Below are positions 47,490-55,987 of a DNA stretch of 64,000 nt, piece by piece. Made by a program: the position numbers and the translations under genes. Every line of letters starts with the position of its first letter. Position 1 is the stretch's first letter. The DNA is from an uncultured Candidatus Binatia bacterium (GTDB taxonomy: Bacteria; Desulfobacterota; Binatia; UBA9968; JAJDTQ01): positions 1,488,001 to 1,552,000 of the forward strand of contig OY282432.1 in assembly GCA_958295985.1 (NCBI GenBank), written 5' to 3'. The notes beneath the pieces were generated by a model that was given only the letters and a program-made list of their open reading frames with translations, ran no database searches and was not told the DNA's origin.

Positions 47490-48723
47490 CTAGCGGGGAG
47501 CTTGCGAGACAGGAGAGGAGGGGGTGTGTCTCCAGCAGTTCCAGGGGTGGTCTGGGGAGGGTTTGTACTTGGGGCGTTTGCGTTGGAGCCCACGGGCGGT
47601 GTCGACGGTTCGGTGGAGGCTCTTCTCGTCGTCCACCGGGATGGGAGTTGGGCCTTGGGCGAGGATGCGGTAGTCGAGGGTCTTGCCCTGACATAACAGG
47701 GTGACGCGACCGTCGAAGTCCTCGCACACGGTGACGGGGGCGGCTCAGCTTGCGGGTGGAGTGGCAGCTCACGATGAGGTCGAGGGAATCGGGGTCGTGC
47801 AGCACTGGGCGGTGGGCGTCGTGGGGGTTGTGGGGCGGGCGGGCGAAGCGGCGGTTGTGGTCAGCCATGTACTTGGGCACGAAGGCATTGGCCTGGTCGA
47901 TGGAGTGGATGCCGCAAAGGCGCAACTCCTTGACCAAGCGGTCCTGGAGGGTCTCGTTGGCCCGTTCCACCCGGCCCTTGGCCTGGGGGGTGTTGGCGTG
48001 GATGGGTTGGATGTCCAGGGTTTGAAGCGCCCGTGTGAACTGAGTCCGTTCGCCCTCGCGGTCCTGTTGATTGACCCGGAAGATGCTGTGCTTGTCCGAA
48101 TAGATGGCCACGGGACGCCCGTACTGGTCCAGATACCCGCGCAGGGTCCTCATGTAGGCTTGGGTGGTCTCGGCCTCGACGAAACGCAGGGCCATGAGCC
48201 GGCTGGTGGCGTCGTCGATGAACACGATCAGGGTGCACGACGGCCCCCGCTCCTCGAACCATCGGTGCGGCGAGCCGTCGATCTGCACCAACTCGCCTAC
48301 GGCCTGTCGCCGGGGACGGCTGTGATGCACCCGCATCCCCCGGCGCTTCTTCGACCGCCACAGCCCCGCTTCCGCCATCCACTTGCGCAAGGTCTCCACC
48401 GACACCCGGTAGCCGTGCACCTCCCACAGCTTCTCCCAGGCCAGGGTCGGTGAAAAATCCTCGTAGCGCTCCCGCACCACCGCCAAGATCTCTGCCCGAA
48501 CCTCCGGCGCTATCGCGTTGCTGGCCTTGCGCCCCCGATGCCCCGAAATCAGCCCCTTCGCCCCCAACTCCCGGTAGCGCCGCACCAGCCGCTTCACTTG
48601 CCGTACGCTCAGCCTCAACCGCTCCCCCGCTTCCCGTTGCACAAGCCGCTTCCCCACGACCTCCCGGATCACTTCCAGCCGGTCCACCTCTCGCATGGTC
48701 ATCCCCTCCTCTGGCTTCGCCAT
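47490..48723 (-). pseudogene. ISNCY-type (IS1202-group) transposase with a frameshift in a G/C run
   Basis: Starting at 48723 the first frame encodes an N-terminal helix-turn-helix domain (VVGKRLVQREAGERLRLSVR), an rve integrase core with Asp in GELVQIDGSPHRWF, Asp in VAIYSDKHSIFRV and Glu in PQAKGRVERANETLQD, then loses similarity after STRKLSRPR. The next frame continues naturally with VCEDFDGRVTLLCQGKTLDY and ends at 47490. Removing one base from the five-base run 47736-47740 (GGGGG on the plus strand) restores one gene of about 410 residues. It could be a mutation, a read error or programmed slippage. Confidence 0.85.
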
Positions 48724-48742
48724 CCCTTGTCCCCCTTCCTCA

Positions 48743-48789
48743 AAGGGGACATCTTAGCTTTGCTCATAAGGGGACATTATCGCTTTGCT
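48743..48789. repeat. Terminal repeats of the ISNCY-type element
   Basis: Two near-identical 22-bp direct copies, 48743-48764 and 48768-48789, of AAGGGGACAT(N)3-4GCTTTGCT stand just outside the transposase start. Repeats of this sort are the usual end of this IS group, which puts the right end of the element near 48791. No matching left end was found near 47360-47430, so the element is probably truncated there. Confidence 0.6.
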
Positions 48790-48799
48790 CTAACACCGG

Positions 48800-48828
48800 T
48801 TGACATCCGGAATCTCTTGTACTAATCA
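48800..48828 (+). promoter_or_regulatory. Promoter of the bc-complex locus
   Basis: TTGACA (48800-48805), a 17-base spacer and TAATCA (48823-48828); TACTAA overlaps the second box. It begins within ten bases of the presumed ISNCY end and faces the respiratory genes. Confidence 0.5.
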
Positions 48829-48843
48829 GATTTTCTATTCTCA

Positions 48844-49191
48844 GTGGCTTCAGATTCTTCAACATCGGACCATGAGTCTGCGGAAGCGGAAGTCGAACGG
48901 CTGGCCGAGCGCATTGGCCGGTTGATTCGTTCCGTGGAGCCTGAGAAACGGGAGGATTTGAAGGAGCTCGCTTTCTCGCTGGTCCGCGAGGAGTTGATCC
49001 GAGGCGAGGAGCCGCAGCAGGGAGCGGGCGGGTCCGCCCCGGCGCCGATGAATCCCCTGGGCGTCGGCGCGCTTTTTTTCGTGTTGGGGGCAGGTCTCTC
49101 ATTCGTGTTCGGGCCTGTGGGTCTGGCGTTGATGGTCGGAGGCGTGGCCTTCATCGTTTGGGGGGCGGTCATAAGCTGGCTAAAGAAGTAG
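48844..49191 (+). CDS. Small membrane protein upstream of the Rieske gene
   Basis: A 115-residue protein starting at GTG 48844. The first 65 residues are acidic and helical (ESAEAEVERLAERIGRLIRS), and the last 45 hold two hydrophobic segments (LGVGALFFVLGAGLSFVFG and GLALMVGGVAFIVWGAVI). No family is recognised. Its tight spacing (7 bases) to the Rieske gene suggests an accessory or assembly part of the complex. No good ribosome site is visible before the GTG, so the start is uncertain. Confidence 0.6.
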   Translation: MASDSSTSDHESAEAEVERLAERIGRLIRSVEPEKREDLKELAFSLVREELIRGEEPQQGAGGSAPAPMNPLGVGALFFVLGAGLSFVFGPVGLALMVGGVAFIVWGAVISWLKK

Positions 49192-49198
49192 GGACGCG

Positions 49199-49723
49199 AT
49201 GGCTACGAACGAGAAACGGGAAGTAAAGAGAGGCATCTGGAGTCGCCGGGACTTTTTCGGCCGGCTCGGCTGGGCCGGTTTCGGCGTGTTCTCCCTGGTA
49301 TCCCTCTTCGGCTTCATGCGGTCTGCGTTTCCGCGGGTGCTCTTCAAGCCGCCTTCCACGTTCAAGGCCGGCTTTCCCTCCGACTATACCGTCGGCGAGG
49401 TGAGCGAGAAGTTCAAGAAGGATTACCGCGTGTGGATCGTGCGCGAGGAGGCGGGATTTTACGCGGTCTTCGCCAAGTGCACGCATCTGGGTTGCACGCC
49501 GCGCTGGCTCGCCGCCGAGAGCAAGTTCAAGTGTCCCTGCCACGGCAGCGGTTTCTTCAAGTCGGGGCTGAACTTCGAGGGGCCGGCTCCACGACCGCTG
49601 GACCGCTTCGAGATCGCTCTGGCGGAGGACGGCCAGCTCATCGTGGACAAGGCCAGGGAGTTTCGGATGGGGCCGATCGGGGAGCCCGATGAGCAGCATC
49701 CCAACAGCATCCTCAAGGTTTGA
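49199..49723 (+). CDS. Rieske iron-sulfur protein of a quinol:cytochrome c oxidoreductase
   Basis: The 2Fe-2S subunit of a bc-type complex. The 174-residue protein has a twin-arginine signal-anchor (SRRDFFGRLGWAGFGVFSLV), so the folded protein is probably sent across the membrane by Tat. The cluster motifs are CTHLGCTP (about residue 98) and CPCHGSGF (about residue 117), with the cysteine pair that makes the Rieske disulfide. It is followed directly by cytochrome b. Confidence 0.95.
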   Translation: MATNEKREVKRGIWSRRDFFGRLGWAGFGVFSLVSLFGFMRSAFPRVLFKPPSTFKAGFPSDYTVGEVSEKFKKDYRVWIVREEAGFYAVFAKCTHLGCTPRWLAAESKFKCPCHGSGFFKSGLNFEGPAPRPLDRFEIALAEDGQLIVDKAREFRMGPIGEPDEQHPNSILKV

Positions 49724-49731
49724 GACGGACC

Positions 49732-50502
49732 ATGATCAACCTGCAACAGATCAAGAACGACATCGTCGAGAGTCACGTCTGGAAGGCGATCTTCCGGCAC
49801 GGCTACGAGGACACGCCGCGAAACCGCGTGCTGATGGTCACGGGCAACGTGTGGATGCACCTGCATCCGGCCAAGGTCCGCCGGCATGCCGTCCGGATGC
49901 GCTTCACCTGGTGCATGGGGGGCCTCACCTTCCTCATGTTTCTGCTCACGGTGGTGACCGGCATCTACCTCATGTTCTACTACCGCCCGGTGCCGCAATA
50001 CGCCTACGCGGACATGAAGTACCTGGAGTTCGACATGCCCTTCGGCATGCTGATGCGCAACATGCACCGGTGGGCGGCACACGCCATGGTGATCTTCGTG
50101 TGGCTGCACATGTTCCGGGTCTTTCTCACCGGTTCCTACAAACCTCCCCGGGAGTTCAACTGGATCGTCGGCGTGCTGCTGCTGGTGCTGACCCTGCTGC
50201 TGAGCTTCACGGGCTACCTGCTGCCCTGGGACCAACTGGCCATCTGGGCGGTGACGGTGGGCTCCAACATGGCGCGGGCCACGCCCCTCCTGGGACACGA
50301 GGGACCCTTTGCCGAGTTCGTGGGGGCCAATCCGGTCTATGACGCCCGAGCGTTCCTGTTCGGCGGCGGCGAGATCGGCCCGCACACGCTGCTGCGGTTC
50401 TACATCCTCCACTGCATCTTCATTCCACTGGTGGCCAGTCTGCTCATGGCCGTGCACTTCTGGCGCATCCGCAGGGACGGGTTTTCCGGCCCTCCGCTCT
50501 AG
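49732..50502 (+). CDS. Cytochrome b, N-terminal (b6-like) subunit
   Basis: A 256-residue membrane protein with about four transmembrane helices that bind two hemes b. Histidine pairs are visible in HRWAAHAMVIFVWLHMFRVF and in RFYILHCIFIPLVASLLMAV plus HFWRIRRDG. LPWDQLAIWAVTVGSN is the family's quinol-site region. ATG 49732 is chosen; TTG 49720 upstream overlaps the Rieske stop. Cytochrome b here is split into two genes, as in b6f and menaquinol:cytochrome c complexes. Confidence 0.94.
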   Translation: MINLQQIKNDIVESHVWKAIFRHGYEDTPRNRVLMVTGNVWMHLHPAKVRRHAVRMRFTWCMGGLTFLMFLLTVVTGIYLMFYYRPVPQYAYADMKYLEFDMPFGMLMRNMHRWAAHAMVIFVWLHMFRVFLTGSYKPPREFNWIVGVLLLVLTLLLSFTGYLLPWDQLAIWAVTVGSNMARATPLLGHEGPFAEFVGANPVYDARAFLFGGGEIGPHTLLRFYILHCIFIPLVASLLMAVHFWRIRRDGFSGPPL

Positions 50503-50553
50503 GGTTCAGCGCGACGACACGGGTTCATCGTTCAAGGGAAAGGTAGCCATCGC

Positions 50554-51324
50554 ATGGCTCAGGCCGAGGAAAAAAGCCGGGCGATCATCGTCGACGACAA
50601 GATTCACACCTGGCCGCATCTGGTTCGCGGCGAGTTTCTGGTGACGCTGTTCGTGATAGTGGCCATGACGCTGTGGTCGCTCCTGGTGGACGCGCCGCTG
50701 GAGGAGCCCGCCAATCCGGCCCGCACCCCCAATCCCTCCAAGGCGCCGTGGTATTTCCTCGGCCTGCAGGAGATGCTGGTGTACTTCGACCCCTGGTACG
50801 CGGGGGTCGTGCTGCCGACGTTCATCATCATCGGCCTGATGGTGATCCCCTTCATCGACATCAACAGCAAGGGCAACGGCTACTACACTTTCAAGGACCG
50901 CAAGTGGGAGATCCTGACCTTCATCCTGGGTTTCCATATCCTCTGGGTGGTCACCATCATCATCGGGACGTTCTTCCGCGGCCCCGGGTGGAACCTGTTC
51001 TGGCCCTGGCAGCGGTGGGACCCTCACAAGGTGGTGGCCCTCACCAACGTCGATCTGCCCTACCTGGTAGGTCTGCGGGATTACTGGGTCATGGCGGCCT
51101 TCGGGCTGTTCCTGGTGCTGCTCTACTTCGTGTTTTCGGTGTGGCTGTTCTACAAGTGGATCATCTGGGTCAAGGGCAGGGAGTTCATGGTCCGGTGGGG
51201 CGCCGTCCGGTTTGCGATAACGGCGTTTCTCTTCGTGACCATGATGGGGCTTCCGGTCAAGATGTTTCTGCGGCTGGTCTTCAACATCAAGTACATCATG
51301 GTCACGCCCTGGCTCAATATCTGA
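50554..51324 (+). CDS. Cytochrome b, C-terminal (subunit IV-like) subunit
   Basis: A 256-residue membrane protein. NPSKAPWYFLGLQEMLVYFD near residue 60 holds the PWY motif of the Qo quinol site (PEWY in mitochondrial cytochrome b). Four or five hydrophobic segments follow, more than the three of subunit IV, so it carries an extra C-terminal membrane part (residues 180-256). It completes the split cytochrome b and shares a TGATG overlap with the next small gene. Confidence 0.9.
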   Translation: MAQAEEKSRAIIVDDKIHTWPHLVRGEFLVTLFVIVAMTLWSLLVDAPLEEPANPARTPNPSKAPWYFLGLQEMLVYFDPWYAGVVLPTFIIIGLMVIPFIDINSKGNGYYTFKDRKWEILTFILGFHILWVVTIIIGTFFRGPGWNLFWPWQRWDPHKVVALTNVDLPYLVGLRDYWVMAAFGLFLVLLYFVFSVWLFYKWIIWVKGREFMVRWGAVRFAITAFLFVTMMGLPVKMFLRLVFNIKYIMVTPWLNI

Positions 51325-51491
51325 TGTTCTATGTAGCAAAGCTCCTTCAGGCCCTGGGTATTGCCGACGTGGGATACGCGGTGTTCGTGGGCATCTTCCA
51401 GGGCATCGCCATGGCCGAGGAGATCATCCTCACTCTGATCGGCGTGGCGGTGTTCTCGCTGGGGCGTCTGTTGGAGAGCAAGGCGGCTTGA
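51324..51491 (+). CDS. Small membrane protein of the bc-type complex (55 residues)
   Basis: Starts at the ATG of a TGATG overlap with the cytochrome b C-terminal gene, which argues for real translation. The 55 residues include one or two hydrophobic stretches (VGYAVFVGIFQGIAMAEE and ILTLIGVAVFSLGRLLE). No family is recognised. Small single-helix subunits are common in bc and b6f complexes, so a structural role is likely. Confidence 0.6.
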   Translation: MFYVAKLLQALGIADVGYAVFVGIFQGIAMAEEIILTLIGVAVFSLGRLLESKAA

Positions 51492-51537
51492 GACACCACA
51501 GGAAGGCAGATTCCCTGCGTGCTGTAAGGAAGGATGA

Positions 51538-54267
51538 ATGGCGGTTCGCGGCGTAGATCCCAACGAAGAGAAGAAATCGTACGGGACGGTCTTTTTCGTA
51601 GGCTCCATCCTGCTTGTCGTGGTGTCCCTGTGGGCGGTGTTCGACGACAACATCACGAGGCGGGTGTGGAAGATCCATCAGTCGGAGTTCTTCCGGACGG
51701 ATTACGAACGCGCCGCGGCTGCGTTGGCCAAGGAGCAGCAGCGCCTGGAAGCGGACCCGGAGTACTCCGGACTGGTCAAGCAGCGCGCCGCGGAGTTGCA
51801 GAGTCTGGCGAGCGGCGAGAAGGGCGCCCGGCTGGCCGAGCTCAAGGAGCTTCAGCAACGGGTCGAGGTCGAGTACTTCGACGCGGACCAGGAGGTCAAG
51901 TTCGTCAAGAGCGAGCTCGAGGAGGCCTGGTACGAGTTCGACCACGCGGTCCAGCAGGGCCGGGACGCGGGCGCCTACAAGAAGCACATCGCGGAGCTGG
52001 AAGAGGTCCAGCACTCGCTGGAGCCCGCCCTGGAGACCGCGCGCAAGAAGCGCGTGGACATCAAGGCGGAGATCAAAGAGATCCAAAGCGGTGTCAAGGC
52101 CATCGAGGAGCAGATCTACGAGCTGGAGGGTGAGATACGGACGGCGCAGCGGCAGATGGACAACGCCACGGTCACCGTCGGCCCGGAAGGTTTCCCGCAG
52201 TTCACGCTCTACAAGGTCCCCCGGATCGAGCAGGTGGTGCTCAAGGACTTCGATCGCAACAATTTCGACCAACAGGTGGACCGGGTGGACCGCTGCCAGA
52301 CGTGCCACATCGCCATCAACCGCGAGGGTTTCGACGACTTGCCGCATCCCCTCAAGACCCATCCCAAGCGCAGGGTCTTCCTGGGGGACTTGGCGCACCC
52401 GCCCAGGATCTACGGCTGTACTACCTGCCATGACGGACAGGGAGAGGCCGTCAACAGTCTGGCCCAGGCCCACGGCAACGTGAAGTTCTGGGAGCATCCG
52501 CTGCACGAGGGCACGGACGTGCAGGCCAACTGCATCACCTGTCACCTGAACGTCCAGGGCCTGGAGGGCGCCGAGGTGGTAGGACGCGGACAACGGATCT
52601 TCGAACAGGTCGGTTGTACCGGCTGCCACTTGGTCGAAGGCTACGACGACATTCCCAAGGTCGGACCGAGCCTCAGAAAGGTCCGCGCCAAGGTGGATCC
52701 CGCCTGGATGGTCCAGTGGATCCTGGACCCGCGCGCCTTCCGGCCCCATACCCGCATGCCGCACTTCTACTTCGAGGAAGACGAGGCGCTGGCCGCGGCC
52801 TCCTACCTCTGGTCCGCGTCGAAGAAGGAGGCCGAGGCCTGGCTCGCGGAGCATCCCATGCCCGAGGGCTATCGAGGCAGCGACGCGGCCACGGTGAAGC
52901 AGGGTCAGGAGTTGGCCCGCTCGGTGGGGTGCCTGGGGTGTCACGGGCTGGCCGAAGGTGAGTTCACGACCCGCATCGCAGGCAAGGACCTGGTCCCGAA
53001 CCTGAAGGACATCGCCGCCAAGGTGAACCCCCGTTGGACCTATAACTGGCTGCGGAATCCCAAGAGTTACAATCCGGGCACGCGGATGCCGAGCCTGCGG
53101 CTGTTGGAAGACGAGGCGCTGGCGCTGACCACCTACCTGATGACGCTGGGCACGAAGCCCGAGCCGGACGCCGGGCTGGTGGCCCGCCTGGAGCAGCCCG
53201 CCAACATCGCCAGGGGCGAGAAGCTGGTGCGGAAGTACGGTTGCGCCGGTTGTCACGACATCCCCGGTATGGAGAAGGAGTCCCGAATCGGCGTCGAGTT
53301 GACGACTTTCGGCTCCAAGCCCCTGGAGGAGTTGTTCTTCGGCAACGAGACCGGGGTCCGGCATACCTGGGGCGACTGGACCTTCAACAAGGTCCACAAC
53401 CCGCGGGTGTACGCCACCGATCGGGTGGAGCAGTTGATGCCTCATTTCGATCTGCCCAGGGAGGACATCGAGGCCGTGAGGATCCTGCTGCGCGGTTTCG
53501 TGGAGCGCAAGGTGCCCGAGGCGTTCAAGGCGGATCACTCCAAGCGGGCGCGACAGATCGCTGCAGGCCGTCGCGAGATCCAGGAATACAATTGCGCCGG
53601 CTGCCATGTCATCAACGGCGAGGGCGGATACGTCGGCAAGTACTACGAGAAGACCCCGACCCTGGCGCCGCCGCCGCTCAACGGCGAGGGCGAGAAGGTC
53701 CAGGCAAACTGGCTCTTCGGCTTCCTGCAGAACCCGGAGAACGCCATCCGGCCCTGGCTGAAGATTCGCATGCCCAGTTTCGGCTTCGACGGCGCCCACG
53801 CGGATGTCCTCGTGAACTACTTCGCGGCCCTTTCCGAGGTTGAGATCCCCTACGTCCACTTCGATGAGGGGCAGGTGCCCGCGGGCTATCTCGACGCGGG
53901 CCGAAAGCTGTTCTCCGACGACTACTTCGAGTGCGGCACCTGCCACCAGCAGGGAGACAAGAAACCCGAGGGGCCGGTGGAAGACTGGGCGCCGGACCTC
54001 AACTTGGCCCGCAAGCGGCTGAATCCGGACTGGATCGAGAAGTGGATTCTGGACCCCCAGGCACTCCAACCGGGAACCAAGATGCCGGCCTTCTACCCGG
54101 GCGGACCCGAGGACATCCTCGGCGGAGACGAAAAGAAGCAGATCGAGGCGCTGACCGACTACATCATGACGCTCGGCCTGAAGCCGGCCGCCACCGCCAG
54201 GGCGGAAGGCGGGGAGGCCACGGAGTCGGGCAAGACAGGTGTTGAGGAAGCGAACAAACAGGGCTAG
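51538..54267 (+). CDS. Eight-heme c-type cytochrome with N-terminal membrane anchor and coiled coil
   Basis: A 909-residue protein. Residues 15-38 form a single membrane anchor (TVFFVGSILLVVVSLWAVFD). Residues about 50-220 are charged and heptad-like (KQRAAELQSLASGEKGARLA, VDIKAEIKEIQSGVKAIEEQ), a long coiled coil. The rest carries eight CxxCH heme sites: CQTCH, CTTCH, CITCH, CTGCH, CLGCH, CAGCH, CAGCH and CGTCH, with class-I-cytochrome-like repeats (DPRAFRPHTRMPHF, NPKSYNPGTRMPSL, DPQALQPGTKMPAF). The hemes lie outside the cytoplasm. It follows the cytochrome b genes and should accept electrons from the Rieske protein. Confidence 0.92.
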   Translation: MAVRGVDPNEEKKSYGTVFFVGSILLVVVSLWAVFDDNITRRVWKIHQSEFFRTDYERAAAALAKEQQRLEADPEYSGLVKQRAAELQSLASGEKGARLAELKELQQRVEVEYFDADQEVKFVKSELEEAWYEFDHAVQQGRDAGAYKKHIAELEEVQHSLEPALETARKKRVDIKAEIKEIQSGVKAIEEQIYELEGEIRTAQRQMDNATVTVGPEGFPQFTLYKVPRIEQVVLKDFDRNNFDQQVDRVDRCQTCHIAINREGFDDLPHPLKTHPKRRVFLGDLAHPPRIYGCTTCHDGQGEAVNSLAQAHGNVKFWEHPLHEGTDVQANCITCHLNVQGLEGAEVVGRGQRIFEQVGCTGCHLVEGYDDIPKVGPSLRKVRAKVDPAWMVQWILDPRAFRPHTRMPHFYFEEDEALAAASYLWSASKKEAEAWLAEHPMPEGYRGSDAATVKQGQELARSVGCLGCHGLAEGEFTTRIAGKDLVPNLKDIAAKVNPRWTYNWLRNPKSYNPGTRMPSLRLLEDEALALTTYLMTLGTKPEPDAGLVARLEQPANIARGEKLVRKYGCAGCHDIPGMEKESRIGVELTTFGSKPLEELFFGNETGVRHTWGDWTFNKVHNPRVYATDRVEQLMPHFDLPREDIEAVRILLRGFVERKVPEAFKADHSKRARQIAAGRREIQEYNCAGCHVINGEGGYVGKYYEKTPTLAPPPLNGEGEKVQANWLFGFLQNPENAIRPWLKIRMPSFGFDGAHADVLVNYFAALSEVEIPYVHFDEGQVPAGYLDAGRKLFSDDYFECGTCHQQGDKKPEGPVEDWAPDLNLARKRLNPDWIEKWILDPQALQPGTKMPAFYPGGPEDILGGDEKKQIEALTDYIMTLGLKPAATARAEGGEATESGKTGVEEANKQG

Positions 54268-54311
54268 TCTGGAACGAGGACGAGAGATAAATCGCAAGAG
54301 GAGAGACTGAT

Positions 54312-55019
54312 ATGAACCGCAGGTTTCCGTTGCTCGCCGTGCTGGTGCTCTTGATGACCGTTACCCTGACCCTCGGCGCCTATCAGGGCGCCGGCGCCGC
54401 CGGCGGGACCATCTCCGGCGCCGTGCTCTTCAAGGGTACCGCCCCCGAGCCGAAAAAGCTCAAGGTCACCAAAGACAAGCGCCGTTGCGACAAGTCACCC
54501 AAGTTCGACGAGTCTCTGGTGGTCAAGGACGGCAAGCTGGTGAACGCGGTGGTGTACATCTCGGAGGTCAAGGGCGGCAAGAAGATGGAGATGAAAGGGG
54601 TCACCCTCGACCAGAACGGTTGCCTGTATCAGCCCCACGTCCTGGCCGTTCCCGCCGGCGCCGAGGTCACCATCCTCAACCCGGACAAGGTGCTTCACAA
54701 CATCCACACCTACAGCAAGATCAACAAGCCCATGAACCAGGCGCAGCCGAAGTTCAAGAAGAAGCTGAAGGTGAAGTTCGAAAAGCCGGAGATCATGGAA
54801 GTCAAGTGTGACGTCCACAGCTGGATGGCCGGCTGGATCTTCGTCGCCGGCAATCCCTACTACAGCGTCACCGGCGAGGATGGCGCCTTCAGTCTCACCG
54901 AGGTGCCGGCCGGCAAGTACAAGGTCCAGATCTGGCACGAGAAGCTCGGCGTGCAGACCCGGGAAGTGGAAGTCAAGGCCGGGGAGACCGCCAGGTTCGA
55001 TGTCGAGTTCGCCGGCTGA
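54312..55019 (+). CDS. Secreted cupredoxin-like protein with carboxypeptidase-regulatory-like domain
   Basis: A 235-residue exported protein. A signal peptide (residues 1-29, cut near GAGAAGG) precedes an Ig-like domain (GTISGAVLFKGTAPEPKKL). Then come possible type-1 copper ligands: His in VLHNIHTYS and Cys, His and Met in VKCDVHSWMAGW, the C-x-x-H-x-x-M spacing of plastocyanin-like sites. The C-terminal part resembles carboxypeptidase regulatory domains (GAFSLTEVPAGKYKVQIWHE). AGAGGAGAG lies before the ATG. Its place after the cytochrome suggests a soluble electron carrier for the complex; binding of copper is inferred. Confidence 0.78.
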   Translation: MNRRFPLLAVLVLLMTVTLTLGAYQGAGAAGGTISGAVLFKGTAPEPKKLKVTKDKRRCDKSPKFDESLVVKDGKLVNAVVYISEVKGGKKMEMKGVTLDQNGCLYQPHVLAVPAGAEVTILNPDKVLHNIHTYSKINKPMNQAQPKFKKKLKVKFEKPEIMEVKCDVHSWMAGWIFVAGNPYYSVTGEDGAFSLTEVPAGKYKVQIWHEKLGVQTREVEVKAGETARFDVEFAG

Positions 55020-55114
55020 TCCGCAGCCCCCTGTGCCATTGGCCGCGTTGCCTTTCGCCCGCAGCCGCCAACCGTTGCTGTGCCATGCCGGTCCGTTGCC
55101 GGCATGGCGCTCTA

Positions 55115-55798
55115 CTACATCCCTACGCGGTTCTTGAAAAAGTTCCAGGCGCGTTCCATGTCCGGGGGCGGCAGGGCCTCCTCCTGCCGGGAGCCGGCCG
55201 CTTCCCTGGGAAGGAAACGCGGTTCGCCCACCTGCATGGCGCCATAGAGCACCTGCGCCGCTTCCTCGAGGTAGATGGCCATCATCACCGCCTCTGGAAC
55301 GGTCCTGCCCACGGTTACTTGTCCGTTGCCCTGCAACAGCACCGCGGCTGCGTTGGCCAGCGCCGCGGCCGCTCCCTCCCCGAGTTCGCGCGTAGAGATG
55401 AGGTCGATGGTCCTGAAGACCGGCACCCCGCCGCTGAAGAAGCTGCCGTGGTTGTGCACCGCATCCAGGGGCGTATCCGTCACCGAGAAGATGTTGGCGG
55501 TCCTCGCGTGGATCCGCGTGATGGCGTTCACCTCCGGCCGGGCATTGAAGATGGCCGTGTGGAGCGCGGTCTCGAACGGCGGCGACACCGGGGCTTCCAG
55601 CACCTGACCCTGCAGGTTCAACACCACCAGTTGGTTCGCCTCCACCAGCTCCAGGCTTACCCGCGGGGTGATCACGAAGAGGTCGGAATCCGGGATCCGC
55701 GCGCTCACGTGCCCGAACCCCTGCACCAGTCCTTCCCGGCTCAGGATCCTGGCGGCCGCGATGATGTCCTCGTTGATCTGTTCAATTCCGTCCGGCAT
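55115..55798 (-). CDS. Class II aldolase/adducin family protein with altered metal site
   Basis: A 227-residue protein of the class II aldolase/adducin fold (fuculose-phosphate aldolase relatives). GFGHVSARIP and VITPRVSLELV match the family, and PPFETALHTAIF carries the catalytic glutamate. The zinc site is degenerate: the usual HxH is IHAR, with the second His replaced by Arg, and LLQGNGQVTVG has Asn where the third His is expected. The enzyme may bind metal differently, or serve a non-aldolase role. GAGGGGAG stands before the ATG. It is divergent from the thiamine-enzyme gene. Confidence 0.82.
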   Translation of the reverse strand: MPDGIEQINEDIIAAARILSREGLVQGFGHVSARIPDSDLFVITPRVSLELVEANQLVVLNLQGQVLEAPVSPPFETALHTAIFNARPEVNAITRIHARTANIFSVTDTPLDAVHNHGSFFSGGVPVFRTIDLISTRELGEGAAAALANAAAVLLQGNGQVTVGRTVPEAVMMAIYLEEAAQVLYGAMQVGEPRFLPREAAGSRQEEALPPPDMERAWNFFKNRVGM

Positions 55799-55818
55799 CT
55801 TTCTCCCCTCGGGTTCGA

Positions 55819-55828
55819 CGAACGTTCG
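55819..55828. promoter_or_regulatory. Palindromic operator candidate
   Basis: A perfect 10-bp palindrome CGAACGTTCG lies between the aldolase-like promoter and its start codon, at about the predicted transcription start. A regulator could bind here; none is encoded next to it. Confidence 0.35.
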
Positions 55829-55836
55829 GAGGATTC

Positions 55837-55866
55837 CTTATACAATCAATCGATTTCACGAGGCAA
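55837..55866 (-). promoter_or_regulatory. Promoter of the aldolase-like gene
   Basis: Read on the minus strand: TTGCCT (55866-55861), an 18-base spacer and TATAAG (55842-55837), about 40 bases before the start codon. The -10 box is close to consensus. Confidence 0.55.
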
Positions 55867-55987
55867 ATCGACGCCCCACGAGTCTCCGGCCCAGAGCCGA
55901 AGGAAGACCTGAAGCGGACGGCGGCGCTTGCGACCCGCAGACAAATGCGGTAGGGGCATTTCAACGCCGTATCGGGAGGAGGGCCGG

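Noticed and set aside
51430..54297. A 955-codon open frame on the minus strand
   Set aside because: It is antisense to the eight-heme cytochrome, whose CxxCH sites are unmistakable. High GC at third positions creates such long antisense frames.
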